64,000 bases of DNA from the NCBI RefSeq assembly GCF_027270735.1, contig NZ_JAPWIJ010000005.1:372001-436000 (forward strand), read 5' to 3'. The notes under the pieces were generated by a model. That model ran no database searches and was not told where the DNA came from. It was given only the letters and a program-made list of their open reading frames with translations. The position numbers and the translations under genes were made by a program. Below, one piece after another: positions 54,725 through 64,000 of this stretch; the stretch's first letter is position 1, and each line of letters begins with the position of its first letter. This DNA comes from Rhodococcus ruber. GTDB lineage: Bacteria > Actinomycetota > Actinomycetes > Mycobacteriales > Mycobacteriaceae.

Positions 54725-55337
54725 CCTCGAGGTGAGCGTCGATCTTCTCGTGTACCAGGCCCTCATCGCCCGCACCGAGTGCGTCGATGATGGCCTGGTG
54801 CTCGGCGCACACCCGATGCTGCCGGTTGGCGGCGGTGAACAACGCACTCAAGCCCACGCGAAGCTGGCGTGCTCGCAGACCGGCATATGTACGAGAGAGC
54901 AGATCGCTTCCCGCCGAATCGATCAGACTCTGGTGAAATGTGCCGTCCCAGTCGATGAACTGCTTGGGTGCATCCGCATCGCCCGAGTTCATCAGCAACT
55001 CCTGCTGCGTCAGCGCGTTCTGCATCGCCGCGATCGGAGCATCACCGGCGCGCAGTGCTCGGGTGGCCGCGTGCCGCTCGAGGACGCCGCGGAGATCCAT
55101 CAGTTCGGCGATCTGCCGTCCGGACATAGCCGGTACGTGCGCGCCGCGCTTGGGCACCATCTCGACCAGACCCTCGGACTGCAACATCAGCAGCGCTTCA
55201 CGAACCGGTGTGCGCGATACTCCGATTCGCGTCGCGAGCTCCTGCTCGTTGAGAAAAGTGCCGGTGGCGGCCGGTGACGACAACACCTGATCGCGCACGA
55301 ACAGATACGCCTTCTCCCTCCCCGACAGCGGCTGCAT
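54696..55337 (-). CDS. GntR-family regulator (FCD/FadR subfamily)
   Basis: A 213-residue regulator: N-terminal winged helix (about 10-75, LNEQELATRIGVSRTPVREALLMLQSEGLVEMVPKRGAHV) and a C-terminal FCD ligand domain (about 85-210) with the metal-binding Asp/His residues in DWDGTFHQSLIDSAG and CAEHQAIIDAL. Ligands are usually carboxylates. The ATG at 55337 is preferred because the frame to the GTG at 55370 lacks a ribosome-binding site. The gene is divergent from the nitrilase gene; the GTATAC element at 55345 overlaps its start, as expected for autoregulation. Confidence 0.86.
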   Translation of the reverse strand: MQPLSGREKAYLFVRDQVLSSPAATGTFLNEQELATRIGVSRTPVREALLMLQSEGLVEMVPKRGAHVPAMSGRQIAELMDLRGVLERHAATRALRAGDAPIAAMQNALTQQELLMNSGDADAPKQFIDWDGTFHQSLIDSAGSDLLSRTYAGLRARQLRVGLSALFTAANRQHRVCAEHQAIIDALGAGDEGLVHEKIDAHLEVTLQTLLRA

Positions 55338-55350
55338 ACGATATGTATAC
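55335..55350. promoter_or_regulatory. GTATAC-containing element, likely second GntR site
   Basis: CATAC at 55335 and GTATAC at 55345-55350 repeat the outer and core elements of the operator at 53301. The site overlaps the GntR start codon and lies 34 bases before the nitrilase start, so it would repress both. The match outside GTATAC is imperfect. Confidence 0.5.
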
Positions 55351-55383
55351 CTGTCTTCCTCCGACGACACCAGGAGTCACACC

Positions 55384-56184
55384 GTGAGCTCGTCCATCCG
55401 CATCAGCCTTGCCCAGATCACCAGCGGCGAACACCCCGCCGAGAACCTCGAACTCATCGAGACTCATGCCCGTGCAGCAGCACATGCCGGATCGGACGTC
55501 GTCGTGTTTCCGGAGGCGACGATGCGTTGCTTCGGCGGACCCATCCGAAAGTTCGCACAGCCTCTCGACGGCGAATGGGCCAACGCAGTGCGCTCCATCG
55601 CGTCGGACGCCGGGATCACCGTCGTCGCGGGGATGTTCACGCCCGCCGCCGACGACAGAGTGACCAACACACTGCTCGTCACCGGCCCCGGCATCGATGC
55701 GAGCTACGACAAGATTCACCTGTTCGACGCGTTCGGATTTGCCGAATCCGACACCGTCGCACCGGGTTCGGACCCACTGGTACTGGACATTGCCGGGGTT
55801 CGAGTGGGCTTCGCGACCTGCTACGACATTCGATTCCCGGCACTGTTCCAGAAACTCGGCGACCTCGGCGCGGAACTCGTTCTCGTTCCGGCGTCGTGGG
55901 GAGCGGGTGACGGCAAAGTGGACCAGTGGACCCTGCTCGCTCGCGCACGCGCGTTGGATTCGACGACGTTCATCGCAGCCTGCGACCAAGCCGAACCTGT
56001 TGCCGCCGAGGGAAATGCACCATTGGGCGTGGGACACAGCGTCGTCTGCTCCCCCACCGGCGAAATTCTCGGGCAACGCGACGCGACGCCCGGCATGCTG
56101 ACGATCGACATCGATACTGCAATGGTCGCCGCCGTGCGCAAGACGCTGCCGGTATTGAAGAATCGCAAGCACTTCGACGCCTGA
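55384..56184 (+). CDS. Carbon-nitrogen hydrolase (nitrilase superfamily)
   Basis: A 266-residue nitrilase-superfamily enzyme. The Glu-Lys-Cys triad is complete: E44 in VVFPEATMRCFG, K110 in SYDKIHLFDAFGF, and C146 in GFATCYDIRFPALFQ. It hydrolyses an amide, carbamoyl or nitrile group in the cytoplasm, releasing ammonia. The sequence most resembles Nit2/omega-amidase-like and NIT branches. GTG start with AGGAG seven bases upstream. Divergent from the GntR gene and probably repressed by it. Confidence 0.86.
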   Translation: MSSSIRISLAQITSGEHPAENLELIETHARAAAHAGSDVVVFPEATMRCFGGPIRKFAQPLDGEWANAVRSIASDAGITVVAGMFTPAADDRVTNTLLVTGPGIDASYDKIHLFDAFGFAESDTVAPGSDPLVLDIAGVRVGFATCYDIRFPALFQKLGDLGAELVLVPASWGAGDGKVDQWTLLARARALDSTTFIAACDQAEPVAAEGNAPLGVGHSVVCSPTGEILGQRDATPGMLTIDIDTAMVAAVRKTLPVLKNRKHFDA

Positions 56185-56186
56185 CA

Positions 56187-56252
56187 GTGCCGCGAACTCG
56201 AAGCTATGGACGGGATTCGGCCGTAAAGCGTCCATAACTTCGAGTTCGGCAC
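56187..56252. repeat. Long imperfect hairpin
   Basis: Arms of 19 bases (56194-56212 and 56229-56247) pair with one mismatch. They are extended by GTGCC/GGCAC pairs (56187-56191, 56248-56252) across a two-base bulge. It lies three bases beyond the nitrilase stop. No T-run follows, so it could be a terminator or a palindromic repeat. Confidence 0.55.
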
Positions 56253-56266
56253 GGGGATACGACAAA

Positions 56267-56295
56267 GCCGCCGGCTCCCGAGGGGAGCCGGCGGC
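56267..56295 (-). terminator. GC-rich terminator of gltA
   Basis: A 13-bp stem GCCGCCGGCTCCC / GGGAGCCGGCGGC with a 3-base loop, followed on the minus strand by TTTGTC. It lies 15 bases beyond the gltA stop codon and fits an intrinsic terminator. Confidence 0.8.
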
Positions 56296-56310
56296 GTTGT
56301 TGTGCAACAG

Positions 56311-57609
56311 CTAGCGGGAGCTGACGTCCTGGTAGTCGCGCTCGGTGTAGCCGGTGTAGATCTGACGCGGACGGCCGATCTTGCCGGTCGTGTCCTCGTT
56401 CTGCTCGCGCCAGTGCGCGATCCAGCCCGGAAGACGGCCCATCGCGAACAAGACCGTGAACATGCGCGGCGGGAAGCCCATCGCGCGGTAGATCAGGCCG
56501 GTGTAGAAGTCCACGTTGGGGTACAGCTTGCGCTCGACGAAGTAGTCGTCGGTGAGAGCGGTCTCTTCGAGCTTGAGAGCGATCTCGAGCAGCTCGTCGC
56601 CGTTGCCCAGCTTGCCGAGGATCGTGTGCGCGGTTTCCTTGACCAGCGTCGCGCGCGGATCGAAGTTCTTGTACACCCGGTGTCCGAAGCCCATGAGCTT
56701 GACGCCGTCTTCCTTGTTCTTGACTCGACGCAGGAAGTCGGTGGCGTCGCCGCCCTCGGCCTTGATCTTGTCGAGCATCTCGAGCACGGCCTGGTTGGCT
56801 CCGCCGTGCAGCGGGCCCCACAGCGCATTGATGCCGCCGGAGATCGAGGTGAACAGGTTGGCCTGCGAGGATCCGACGAGGCGCACCGTCGACGTGGAGC
56901 AGTTCTGCTCGTGGTCGGCATGCAGGATGAGCAGCATGTCGAGTGCCTTGACGATCTCGGGATCGACCTCGTACGGCTCGGCGGGGAAGCCGAACGTCAT
57001 GCGCAGGAAGTTCTCGACCAGACTCTTCGAGTTGTCCGGGTAGAGGAACGGCTGGCCGACCGACTTCTTGTAGGCGTAGGCCGCGATGGTCGGCAGCTTG
57101 GCCAGCAGACGGATGGTGGAGAGCTCGACCTGCTCGGGATCGTTCGGCTCCAACGAATCCTGGTAGTACGCCGACAGCGCGTTGACCGCGCTCGACAGCA
57201 CAGGCATCGGGTGCGCGTTGCGCGGGAAGCCGTCGAAGAACCGCTTGAGGTCCTCGTGCAGCAGCGTGTGGCGACGGATCCGGTCGGTGAACGTCTCGAG
57301 CTCATCTGCGGACGGCAGCTCCCCGTAGATCAACAGATAGCTGACCTCGATGAACGACGACTTGCCCGCAAGCTGTTCGATCGGGTACCCGCGGTAGCGC
57401 AGGATCCCCGCGTCACCGTCGATGTACGTGATGGCCGACTTGGTGGACGCGGTGTTGACGAACCCGCCGTCCAGCGTCGTGTAGCCGGTGGTCGCCAGCA
57501 GCTTTCCCAGCTCGATGCCGTTGTTGCCTTCAGTGGCCTCGGCAATCGACATGGAATATTCGCCACCGGGGTAGGTGAGGGTGGCTTTGGCATCATTCTC
57601 AGCGGGCAC
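56311..57609 (-). CDS. gltA: Citrate synthase GltA (type II)
   Basis: A 432-residue hexamer-type citrate synthase. Catalytic residues are present: H268 in WGPLHGGANQ, H310 in GFGHRVYKN and D367 in NVDFYTG. It condenses acetyl-CoA with oxaloacetate, the first TCA step. The GTG at 57609 was chosen because GAGAGGGA precedes it and ENDAKATLTYPGGEY matches the actinobacterial N-terminus. It sits at the end of the pdxH/kinase run but has its own 70-base leader with repeats. Confidence 0.95.
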   Translation of the reverse strand: MPAENDAKATLTYPGGEYSMSIAEATEGNNGIELGKLLATTGYTTLDGGFVNTASTKSAITYIDGDAGILRYRGYPIEQLAGKSSFIEVSYLLIYGELPSADELETFTDRIRRHTLLHEDLKRFFDGFPRNAHPMPVLSSAVNALSAYYQDSLEPNDPEQVELSTIRLLAKLPTIAAYAYKKSVGQPFLYPDNSKSLVENFLRMTFGFPAEPYEVDPEIVKALDMLLILHADHEQNCSTSTVRLVGSSQANLFTSISGGINALWGPLHGGANQAVLEMLDKIKAEGGDATDFLRRVKNKEDGVKLMGFGHRVYKNFDPRATLVKETAHTILGKLGNGDELLEIALKLEETALTDDYFVERKLYPNVDFYTGLIYRAMGFPPRMFTVLFAMGRLPGWIAHWREQNEDTTGKIGRPRQIYTGYTERDYQDVSSR

Positions 57610-57628
57610 GAATGGTCCCTCTCGAACT

Positions 57629-57658
57629 CGTGTAACGGACACGTACTTAAAACGGACA
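57629..57658. promoter_or_regulatory. Inverted and direct repeats upstream of gltA
   Basis: CGTGT-N5-ACACG (57629-57643) is a perfect inverted repeat. AACGGACA occurs at 57634 and again at 57651, 17 bases apart. Both lie 20-50 bases before the gltA start codon. Placement fits an operator for carbon-dependent control of citrate synthase. Confidence 0.45.
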
Positions 57659-57679
57659 GTTCTTACGTCGATAGTGAAA

Positions 57680-58618
57680 CTAGTCTCTCGACGCCTCGGA
57701 CGCCCAGGGAGGGTCGGCACCGGGGCGCGAAACCGTGATTGCCGCTGCCTTCGCGGCGAACTCGAGCGCTTGTTGCCAATCTTGCTTGCTCATCGCCTTC
57801 ACCGCGTTCGATGTGATAATGGTCTCCTTCTGCAAAAAGCTCAGCAGAGCCCCGTGCACGGTGTCACCAGCGCCTATCGTGTCGACGACGTCGACGGCCA
57901 CACCCGGCACCGAGATCTCGTCGTCTGCAGTGAAGACCGAAATTCCGTCGCCGCCACGCGTCATGACAACAGCGGTGACCCCGGCCGCGAGCCAGTCGTC
58001 GACGGTGGTCCCCTGCGTTCCCAGCCCCAGCCAGTACGAGTCGTCCTCGGACACCTTGAGGATGTCGATGCTCGGCAGCCACGAGCGGAAACGGTCTCGG
58101 AAACCGTCGGCGGTGATGTCGCCGCTGGTGCTGTCGATGGCGGCCGGCCGGATGTTGGGGTCGAGCATCGTCAGCTTGCCCGCCGCCCGCGCCCGATGCA
58201 GCAATCCCGCGTACATCGACGCGCCGGGCTCGTAGAGCAGAGACAACGTGCCGAACGAAAGGACGCTGATCTCGTCCGGGAGATCGCCGGGATCTGCCAC
58301 GAGCCGATCGGCGGTGCCATCGGCATAGAACGAGTATTCGGCGCTGCCGTCCTCGGCGAGGGTGGTCATCGCCAAGGTGGTCGGCTCGTCGCCGCGCTGA
58401 ACCCACGAGATGTCGACGCCCGCGTCGCGCAGACTCGCCAGGATCTGCTCGCCGAACGAGTCACGCGAGATGCGGGAGAGATACGCCACGGGCGAACCCA
58501 ATCGACCGATCGCAACGGCGACGTTGAACGGTCCGCCGCCGAGTTTGGGCGACAGCAGCGGCCCCTCGTGCACCGGGACCAGGTCGACCAACGCTTCGCC
58601 GCACACCAGAATCGTCAC
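57680..58618 (-). CDS. PfkB-family carbohydrate kinase (fructokinase-like)
   Basis: A 312-residue ribokinase-fold kinase. The N-terminal GGGPFNVAVAIGRLG and the C-terminal DTIGAGDTVHGALLSFL with the catalytic Asp are the two PfkB signatures. It phosphorylates a sugar, probably fructose or a related hexose or ketose, at the expense of ATP. The GTG start overlaps the epimerase stop (GTGA). With the epimerase and MFS genes it makes a small sugar-use unit under the pdxH promoter. Confidence 0.87.
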   Translation of the reverse strand: MTILVCGEALVDLVPVHEGPLLSPKLGGGPFNVAVAIGRLGSPVAYLSRISRDSFGEQILASLRDAGVDISWVQRGDEPTTLAMTTLAEDGSAEYSFYADGTADRLVADPGDLPDEISVLSFGTLSLLYEPGASMYAGLLHRARAAGKLTMLDPNIRPAAIDSTSGDITADGFRDRFRSWLPSIDILKVSEDDSYWLGLGTQGTTVDDWLAAGVTAVVMTRGGDGISVFTADDEISVPGVAVDVVDTIGAGDTVHGALLSFLQKETIITSNAVKAMSKQDWQQALEFAAKAAAITVSRPGADPPWASEASRD

Positions 58619-59535
58619 TTCTCGTACCTCATTCCCCAGGTGCCCGACCAGGTTTGCCCCGGCTCGAGCACGATCAGATCGATCTCGGAGTTCAACGCAT
58701 CGGGTGGGCAGGTCATCGGTTCGATCGCCAACGCCCGCCCTCGGTCGGGATAGGCCTGATCGTTGGCCGGATCGGCGGTGAACACCTGCACCCAGCCGAA
58801 ACTCGAGTCGGTCCACAACACTGTCGCGGTGCCGTCGGGGCCACGCAGAACATGGTTCGCACGACCGTCGCCGTCGGGCAGCGACGCACTGAACGGGGTG
58901 TCCAGCTGCACGCCCTGCAGCGTGCGCGGCTCCCGGAAGTCGTACTCGGTATCGGCCGTCGCAACGGAATTACCCACGGGCAGATTGCGCACCGGATCGA
59001 GCGGCAGCCGGGTCCCGGCGGAGAGCTCGAGCGTGCACTCGTCGAGCGGCACATCCCCCACTCGGACGTAGGTGTGGAAACCCATCCCGTACGGCGCGGC
59101 CGAAGCACCGGTGTTCTTCGCGGACGCGGTCACGGTGAGACCGTCCGCCGACAGCTCGTGCACCACGGTCACCGTCAACGAGAACGGCCATCCCTCGTGC
59201 GTCCCGACGTCCACGCTCTGCTCGACGCGATTGTCGTTGTGGTCGACCAGAGTCCATGCCACCTTGCGGACGAATCCGTGGCTGGCGTTGTTCCGTGAGG
59301 GCTCGCTGATCTCCAACCGATGTTCGACGCCTTCGAAGGAGAACGTCCCGTCGGCCGTTCGGTTGGGCCATGGGGCCAACACCAGTCCCGCCGACAGCGG
59401 CGGCTTGCTGCCCGCGTCCCAGGTCTCGGTGAGCGCTGCGCCGTCGTACTCGAGAACCCGCAGGCCCGCTCCGACGGCAGCGATGTCTGCCCGATACTTT
59501 CCGCTCGTCAACGAGTAGGTCTGTGCGTCAGCCAT
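58615..59535 (-). CDS. Aldose 1-epimerase family protein
   Basis: A protein of about 306 residues of the galactose mutarotase fold. NRTADGTFSFEGVEHRLEISEPSRNNASHGFVRKVAW includes the substrate-binding Arg and His, GFHTYVRVG supplies the second His, and the C-terminal EPMTCPPDALN has the general-base Glu. It interconverts the anomers of a sugar. The ATG at 59535 is preferred over 59544; both overlap the MFS gene end. Coupled to the kinase gene downstream. Confidence 0.85.
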   Translation of the reverse strand: MADAQTYSLTSGKYRADIAAVGAGLRVLEYDGAALTETWDAGSKPPLSAGLVLAPWPNRTADGTFSFEGVEHRLEISEPSRNNASHGFVRKVAWTLVDHNDNRVEQSVDVGTHEGWPFSLTVTVVHELSADGLTVTASAKNTGASAAPYGMGFHTYVRVGDVPLDECTLELSAGTRLPLDPVRNLPVGNSVATADTEYDFREPRTLQGVQLDTPFSASLPDGDGRANHVLRGPDGTATVLWTDSSFGWVQVFTADPANDQAYPDRGRALAIEPMTCPPDALNSEIDLIVLEPGQTWSGTWGMRYEK

Positions 59536-60820
59536 GACCGCCATTGTTCACCACCACACCCACTCGGTAGCGAATGAATGCCGGAAGCGCCAACGCAGCG
59601 ATCGAGACACCGATGACGACCAGTACGCCGCCGCCTGCCGCGGCGGCTGCCGTCCCCACCGACGCGGCTGCAGCGCCGTGCAGCACGTCACCGATGCGAG
59701 GCCCGCCCGCGACGACGACGATGAAGACACCTTGCAGTCGGCCGCGCATCTCGTCGGTCGCAACGGTTTGCAGCATCGTGCTGCGGAACGCCGCCGAAAT
59801 CATGTCGGCCCCGCCGCCGAGGGCCAGGAACGCCAGCGCGAACCACAGGGCAACGGCGGTCGCCCCATCGGTGGCTGCGCCTACGGCGACGCCGAACCCG
59901 ATCATCGCCACGCCCCACACGACGATGCAGATCAGCACCGCCAGGCCTTGCCTGCGCACTCGTGGAAGCCAGCCCGAGAACACTCCACCCACCACCGCGC
60001 CCGCGGACATCGCCGCGAACAGCATGCCCAGCACCGGCCCGCCCGACGCCGGATCGCCGAAGCTCTCGTGTGCGATCTGTGGAAAGAGAGCCCTGGGCAT
60101 ACCGAACACCATGGCAATGATGTCGACGACGAAGGATGCCAGCAGCACCTTCTGGGTGGCGAGATAGGCGAAACCGTCGAACACCGAACGTAATCCGGCT
60201 CGCTGACCCGACTTCGCCGGCGGAATTCCCGGCAGCCGGATCACGGCCCACAGCGTTGCGAACAGCGCGATGGTGTCGATCAGGTAGAGGGTCTCGAGCC
60301 CGATGTAGTAGATCAGGATGCCTGCACTCAGTGGGCCGGCGATCGCACCGAAGTTGAACACCGTCATGTTCAGAGAGTTCGCAGCGGGTAGCTGTTCTGC
60401 CGGCAGAATCCTGGGCAGAATCGCGCTGCGGGTCGGCTGATTCACCGCGAAGAATGCCTGCTGAACTGCCAAGAGCACCAGAATGATCCAGACGTTGTTC
60501 ACGCCGAGGAACGCCTGTAGCCAGAAGAGAGCGGATGTTCCGATCAGACCGCACGTGGTGATCATCAGCAGGGTGCGGCGGTCCATCACATCGGCCAGCG
60601 CGCCGCCCCACAGACCGAACACGATGAGCGGCACGAGGGCGAACACACCCGTCAGGCCTACATAGGCAGAGCTCAGCGTGATCTGAAATACCTGTTGCGG
60701 CACAGCAACAATGGAGAGTTGAGCACCGATGACGGTGACGATGTTCGCCAGCCACAGCCGACGGTAGGCCGGGGTCTTCAACGGTGTCGTATCGGCAAGA
60801 ATGCCGCGCAACCCGCTCAC
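59528..60820 (-). CDS. MFS transporter (multidrug/sugar-type, MFS_3)
   Basis: A 430-residue 12-helix MFS protein: [21 protein letters not shown] in helix 1, [15 protein letters not shown] as the cytoplasmic motif A, and RMISAAFRS-type loops later. It resembles enterobactin-exporter/MFS_3 proteins, which move drugs, siderophores or sugars. The GTG at 60820 overlaps the pdxH stop (GTGA); a longer upstream frame is antisense to pdxH and rejected. Its own end overlaps the epimerase start. Context suggests sugar transport, sequence suggests efflux. Confidence 0.8.
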   Translation of the reverse strand: MSGLRGILADTTPLKTPAYRRLWLANIVTVIGAQLSIVAVPQQVFQITLSSAYVGLTGVFALVPLIVFGLWGGALADVMDRRTLLMITTCGLIGTSALFWLQAFLGVNNVWIILVLLAVQQAFFAVNQPTRSAILPRILPAEQLPAANSLNMTVFNFGAIAGPLSAGILIYYIGLETLYLIDTIALFATLWAVIRLPGIPPAKSGQRAGLRSVFDGFAYLATQKVLLASFVVDIIAMVFGMPRALFPQIAHESFGDPASGGPVLGMLFAAMSAGAVVGGVFSGWLPRVRRQGLAVLICIVVWGVAMIGFGVAVGAATDGATAVALWFALAFLALGGGADMISAAFRSTMLQTVATDEMRGRLQGVFIVVVAGGPRIGDVLHGAAAASVGTAAAAAGGGVLVVIGVSIAALALPAFIRYRVGVVVNNGGHG

Positions 60821-61464
60821 GGCTGCAGACGCTCGATCACACCACTTGCCACCGTCAGGCGAATCCTGTTGTGCATGCGGCTGGTTCGGCCCTGCCAGAA
60901 TTCGACCGTCTCGGGCTCGACACGAAAGCCGCCCCAATTCGGGGGCACCGGTACATCGAGGCCGTCGAACGTTGCGGTGACCTCGGCCAGCTTGGCGGCC
61001 AGGTCTTGCCGCGAGCCGACGGGTCGGGACTGCTCGGACGCCCATGCGCCCAGCTGCGAGCCGCGCGGCCTGGTGCGCCAATAGGTTTCGGTGGTCTCGG
61101 CGTCGACCTTGACCACCGGACCGCGCACGGTGAGCTGCCGGGCGCTCGCGATCCACGGGAAGGTCACCGACGCGTAGGGATTCACGGCGAGCGCACGGCC
61201 CTTGTCCGAGTCGTAATTGGTGTAGAACACCACGCCGTCGGCATCGAGACCCTTGCACAGCACGGTGCGAGTAGCGGGTCTGCCTGCCTCGTCGACCGTC
61301 CCCAACACGATGGCGTTGGGCTCGGAAAGAGCTGCCGCCACCGCGTCGGCCAACCACTGCTGTGCCAGCGGGAACCACCCGCCGGCCAGAGCGTCGACAT
61401 CGAGGTCGTCGGGCTCGCCGTAGTCGACCCGCATGTGCGCCAGGCGCTGTTCATCTGCAGACAC
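60817..61464 (-). CDS. pdxH: Pyridoxamine 5'-phosphate oxidase
   Basis: A protein of about 215 residues. [39 protein letters not shown] and [21 protein letters not shown] bind FMN and substrate, and [15 protein letters not shown] is the C-terminal signature. It oxidises pyridoxine or pyridoxamine phosphate to PLP. The GTG at 61464 gives the usual N-terminus ([17 protein letters not shown]); an ATG at 61491 would add nine residues. It heads a four-gene overlapping run and is divergent from citA with about 105 bases between them. SerC, a PLP enzyme, lies just beyond citA. Confidence 0.88.
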   Translation of the reverse strand: MSADEQRLAHMRVDYGEPDDLDVDALAGGWFPLAQQWLADAVAAALSEPNAIVLGTVDEAGRPATRTVLCKGLDADGVVFYTNYDSDKGRALAVNPYASVTFPWIASARQLTVRGPVVKVDAETTETYWRTRPRGSQLGAWASEQSRPVGSRQDLAAKLAEVTATFDGLDVPVPPNWGGFRVEPETVEFWQGRTSRMHNRIRLTVASGVIERLQP

Positions 61465-61569
61465 GAACCCAGACGCTACTCCCGCGTACATGCTCGCTAT
61501 GGTTCTGGCACAGTACGCCCGGATGCGGCGCAGAGCCGGGCGCAAACGCGACGAGGGAGTCCACAGGCC

Positions 61570-62688
61570 ATGGCTGTTCAACACGTTCCCGAGGATTTCG
61601 TCTCCGGTCTCGAAGGCGTCGTCGCCTTCACCTCCGACATCGCCGAACCCGACAAGGACGGCGGCGCACTGCGCTACCGCGGTGTCGACATCGAAGAACT
61701 CGTCGCGCAGAACGTCACCTTCGGCGACGTCTGGGCCCTTCTCGTCGACGGCGAGTTCGGGCGTGGCCTCCCACCGGCCGAGCCCTTCCCCCTACCGATT
61801 CACACCGGCGACGTGCGCGTCGACGTCCAGGCCGGCCTGGCGATGCTCGCGCCCATCTGGGGCTACCAGCCGCTGCTCGACATCGACGACACCACCGCCC
61901 GCGACAACCTCGCCCGCGCCTCGGTGATGGCCCTGTCCTATGTCGCCCAGTCCGCTCGGGGCATCTACCAGCCCGCCGTCCCACAGAGCCGCATCGATCA
62001 GGCTGCGACCGTCACCGAACGCTTCATGGTCCGCTGGAAGGGCGAACCCGACCCCGCTCACGTCGCAGCGATCGACGCGTACTGGGTCTCGGCCGCCGAA
62101 CACGGCATGAACGCATCGACGTTCACCGCCCGCGTCATCGCCTCGACCGGGGCAGACGTCGCCGCCTGCCTCTCCGGTGCCATCGGCGCGATGTCGGGCC
62201 CTCTGCACGGCGGTGCGCCCGCACGCGTGTTGCCGATGATCGAGGAGGTCGAGAAGACCGGCGACGCTCGCGCCCTGATCACCGGCATCCTGGATCGCAA
62301 GGAAAAGCTCATGGGCTTCGGGCATCGCGTCTACCGCGCCGAGGACCCCCGCGCCCGCGTGCTGCGCGCTACTGCGAAGCGGCTGAACGCACCTCGCTAC
62401 GAGGTTGCTGCCGCGCTCGAACAGGCCGCGCTGACCGAACTGCGTGAACGCCGCCCCGACCGCGCCATCGAGACCAACGTCGAATTCTGGGCCGCGGTGA
62501 TCCTCGACTTCGCCGAGGTGCCGGCCCACATGATGCCTGCCATGTTCACCTGCGGTCGCACCGCAGGCTGGTGCGCTCACATCCTCGAGCAGAAGCGCCT
62601 GGGCAAGTTGGTGCGCCCCGCCGCCCTCTACACCGGCCCCGAACCACGCACCCCCGACTCCGTCGACGGCTGGGAGCTGATCCGGTAG
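61570..62688 (+). CDS. citA: Citrate synthase 2 (CitA type)
   Basis: A 372-residue citrate synthase-family protein, about 60 residues shorter than GltA. Catalytic histidines are present: H213 in GPLHGGAPA and H252 in [11 protein letters not shown]. The third residue, aspartate in the canonical NVDFY motif, is glutamate here (NVEFW, residue 305), so activity or specificity may differ. CitA could act as citrate or 2-methylcitrate synthase. It is divergent from pdxH, and serC follows 87 bases downstream on the same strand. Confidence 0.87.
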   Translation: MAVQHVPEDFVSGLEGVVAFTSDIAEPDKDGGALRYRGVDIEELVAQNVTFGDVWALLVDGEFGRGLPPAEPFPLPIHTGDVRVDVQAGLAMLAPIWGYQPLLDIDDTTARDNLARASVMALSYVAQSARGIYQPAVPQSRIDQAATVTERFMVRWKGEPDPAHVAAIDAYWVSAAEHGMNASTFTARVIASTGADVAACLSGAIGAMSGPLHGGAPARVLPMIEEVEKTGDARALITGILDRKEKLMGFGHRVYRAEDPRARVLRATAKRLNAPRYEVAAALEQAALTELRERRPDRAIETNVEFWAAVILDFAEVPAHMMPAMFTCGRTAGWCAHILEQKRLGKLVRPAALYTGPEPRTPDSVDGWELIR

Positions 62689-63894
<1,206 letters not shown>

Positions 63895-63990
63895 GCTAGT
63901 TGCCAGCAAGCTCCCAGCTGGGGTGCTCCCTTCGAGGCATACACTTGCATTCAAGTACGCAAGCGTAACGACCTCGGAGGGAGCGCTCGT

Positions 63991-64000
63991 ATGTTCAGGC
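63991..64000 (+). CDS. Start of next gene (truncated by window end)
   Basis: An ATG at 63991 follows a strong GGAGGGAGC ribosome-binding site by about eight bases. Only three codons (Met-Phe-Arg) are visible, so no product can be named. In related genomes the septation regulator SepH (DUF3071) lies beside serC, but nothing here confirms it. The 96 bases before it, 63895-63990, contain the small inverted repeat CTTGC...GCAAG (63951-63966) and no other gene. Confidence 0.4.

Noticed and set aside
60821-61378. N-terminal extension of the MFS transporter
   Set aside because: It overlaps pdxH in another frame on the same strand; the GTG at 60820 gives a full-length MFS protein.
60784-61569. N-terminal extension of CitA
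   Set aside because: It is antisense to pdxH, and family alignment begins at the ATG at 61570.

Overview
The window is high-GC, gene-dense actinobacterial chromosome, most likely from Rhodococcus or a close mycolic-acid-producing relative in the Mycobacteriales. The evidence is the gene content: EchA6-type pseudo-crotonase, AccD3, PrrA/PrrB, CtpE, the MT0933-type antitoxin-like protein, the SRPBCC protein resembling Rv0910, actinobacterial-type SerC, and two citrate synthases. From memory of the Mycobacterium tuberculosis map, the homologues of Rv0884c (serC), Rv0889c (citA), Rv0896 (gltA2), Rv0902c/0903c (prrBA), Rv0904c (accD3), Rv0905 (echA6), Rv0906, Rv0908 (ctpE), Rv0909 and Rv0910 occur here in the same relative order and strand pattern, inverted, with blocks of other genes between them. 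I saw no rRNA, tRNA, CRISPR array, insertion sequence, integrase or phage gene. No gap between genes exceeds 300 bases; the largest (about 150-200 bases, at 10429-10576, 28091-28287, 29978-30169 and 43147-43339) hold at most regulatory repeats.

Layout. 1-4465: end of a DEAD-box helicase, an MFS exporter, and an ECF-type transporter made of a membrane domain fused to two ATPases plus EcfT. 4473-8362 (minus): two tandem membrane-anchored proteins that join a solute-binding domain to a von Willebrand A domain, then the SRPBCC protein. 8447-10428: DUF485/ActP acetate-type symporter pair with a CRP/GlxR-like site upstream. 10577-21373 (minus): a long co-directional run of MBL-fold hydrolase, CtpE P-type ATPase, MT0933-type small protein, CPA1 Na+/H+ antiporter, lipoprotein esterase, LytS-type kinase, LytTR regulator, small membrane protein and a second SSS symporter with an unusual extracytoplasmic insertion. 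The esterase, kinase and regulator genes overlap by 4 bases each, which suggests a dedicated carboxylate-sensing and uptake unit.

21459-38186: htpG, an NCS1 permease, a methyltransferase-DCC fusion coupled to a membrane SRPBCC protein and a sigma factor, a hydrolase, a secreted protein, amt coupled to echA6, a flavoprotein, a HemD-like protein, an aldo/keto reductase, an ABC-F ATPase, and a divergent hydrolase/MarR pair. 38252-41178: XRE regulator, membrane protein and NatAB-like ABC exporter. 41203-45196: accD3, an unknown gene and a propionyl-CoA-synthetase-like gene preceded by phased repeats. 45270-51032: an EamA exporter, photolyase, diguanylate cyclase, a 68-residue protein and PrrAB.

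51095-56184: a 2OG-Fe(II) oxygenase, an FKBP, and a compact catabolic locus of DUF2848 protein, MHS transporter, GntR/FCD regulator and nitrilase-family hydrolase with palindromic operators. 56267-63894: gltA; an overlapping pdxH, MFS, aldose-epimerase, PfkB-kinase operon; and, divergently, citA and serC. Together the last block feeds acetyl/propionyl-CoA, the TCA cycle and PLP/serine metabolism. The window ends at the start codon of a further gene.
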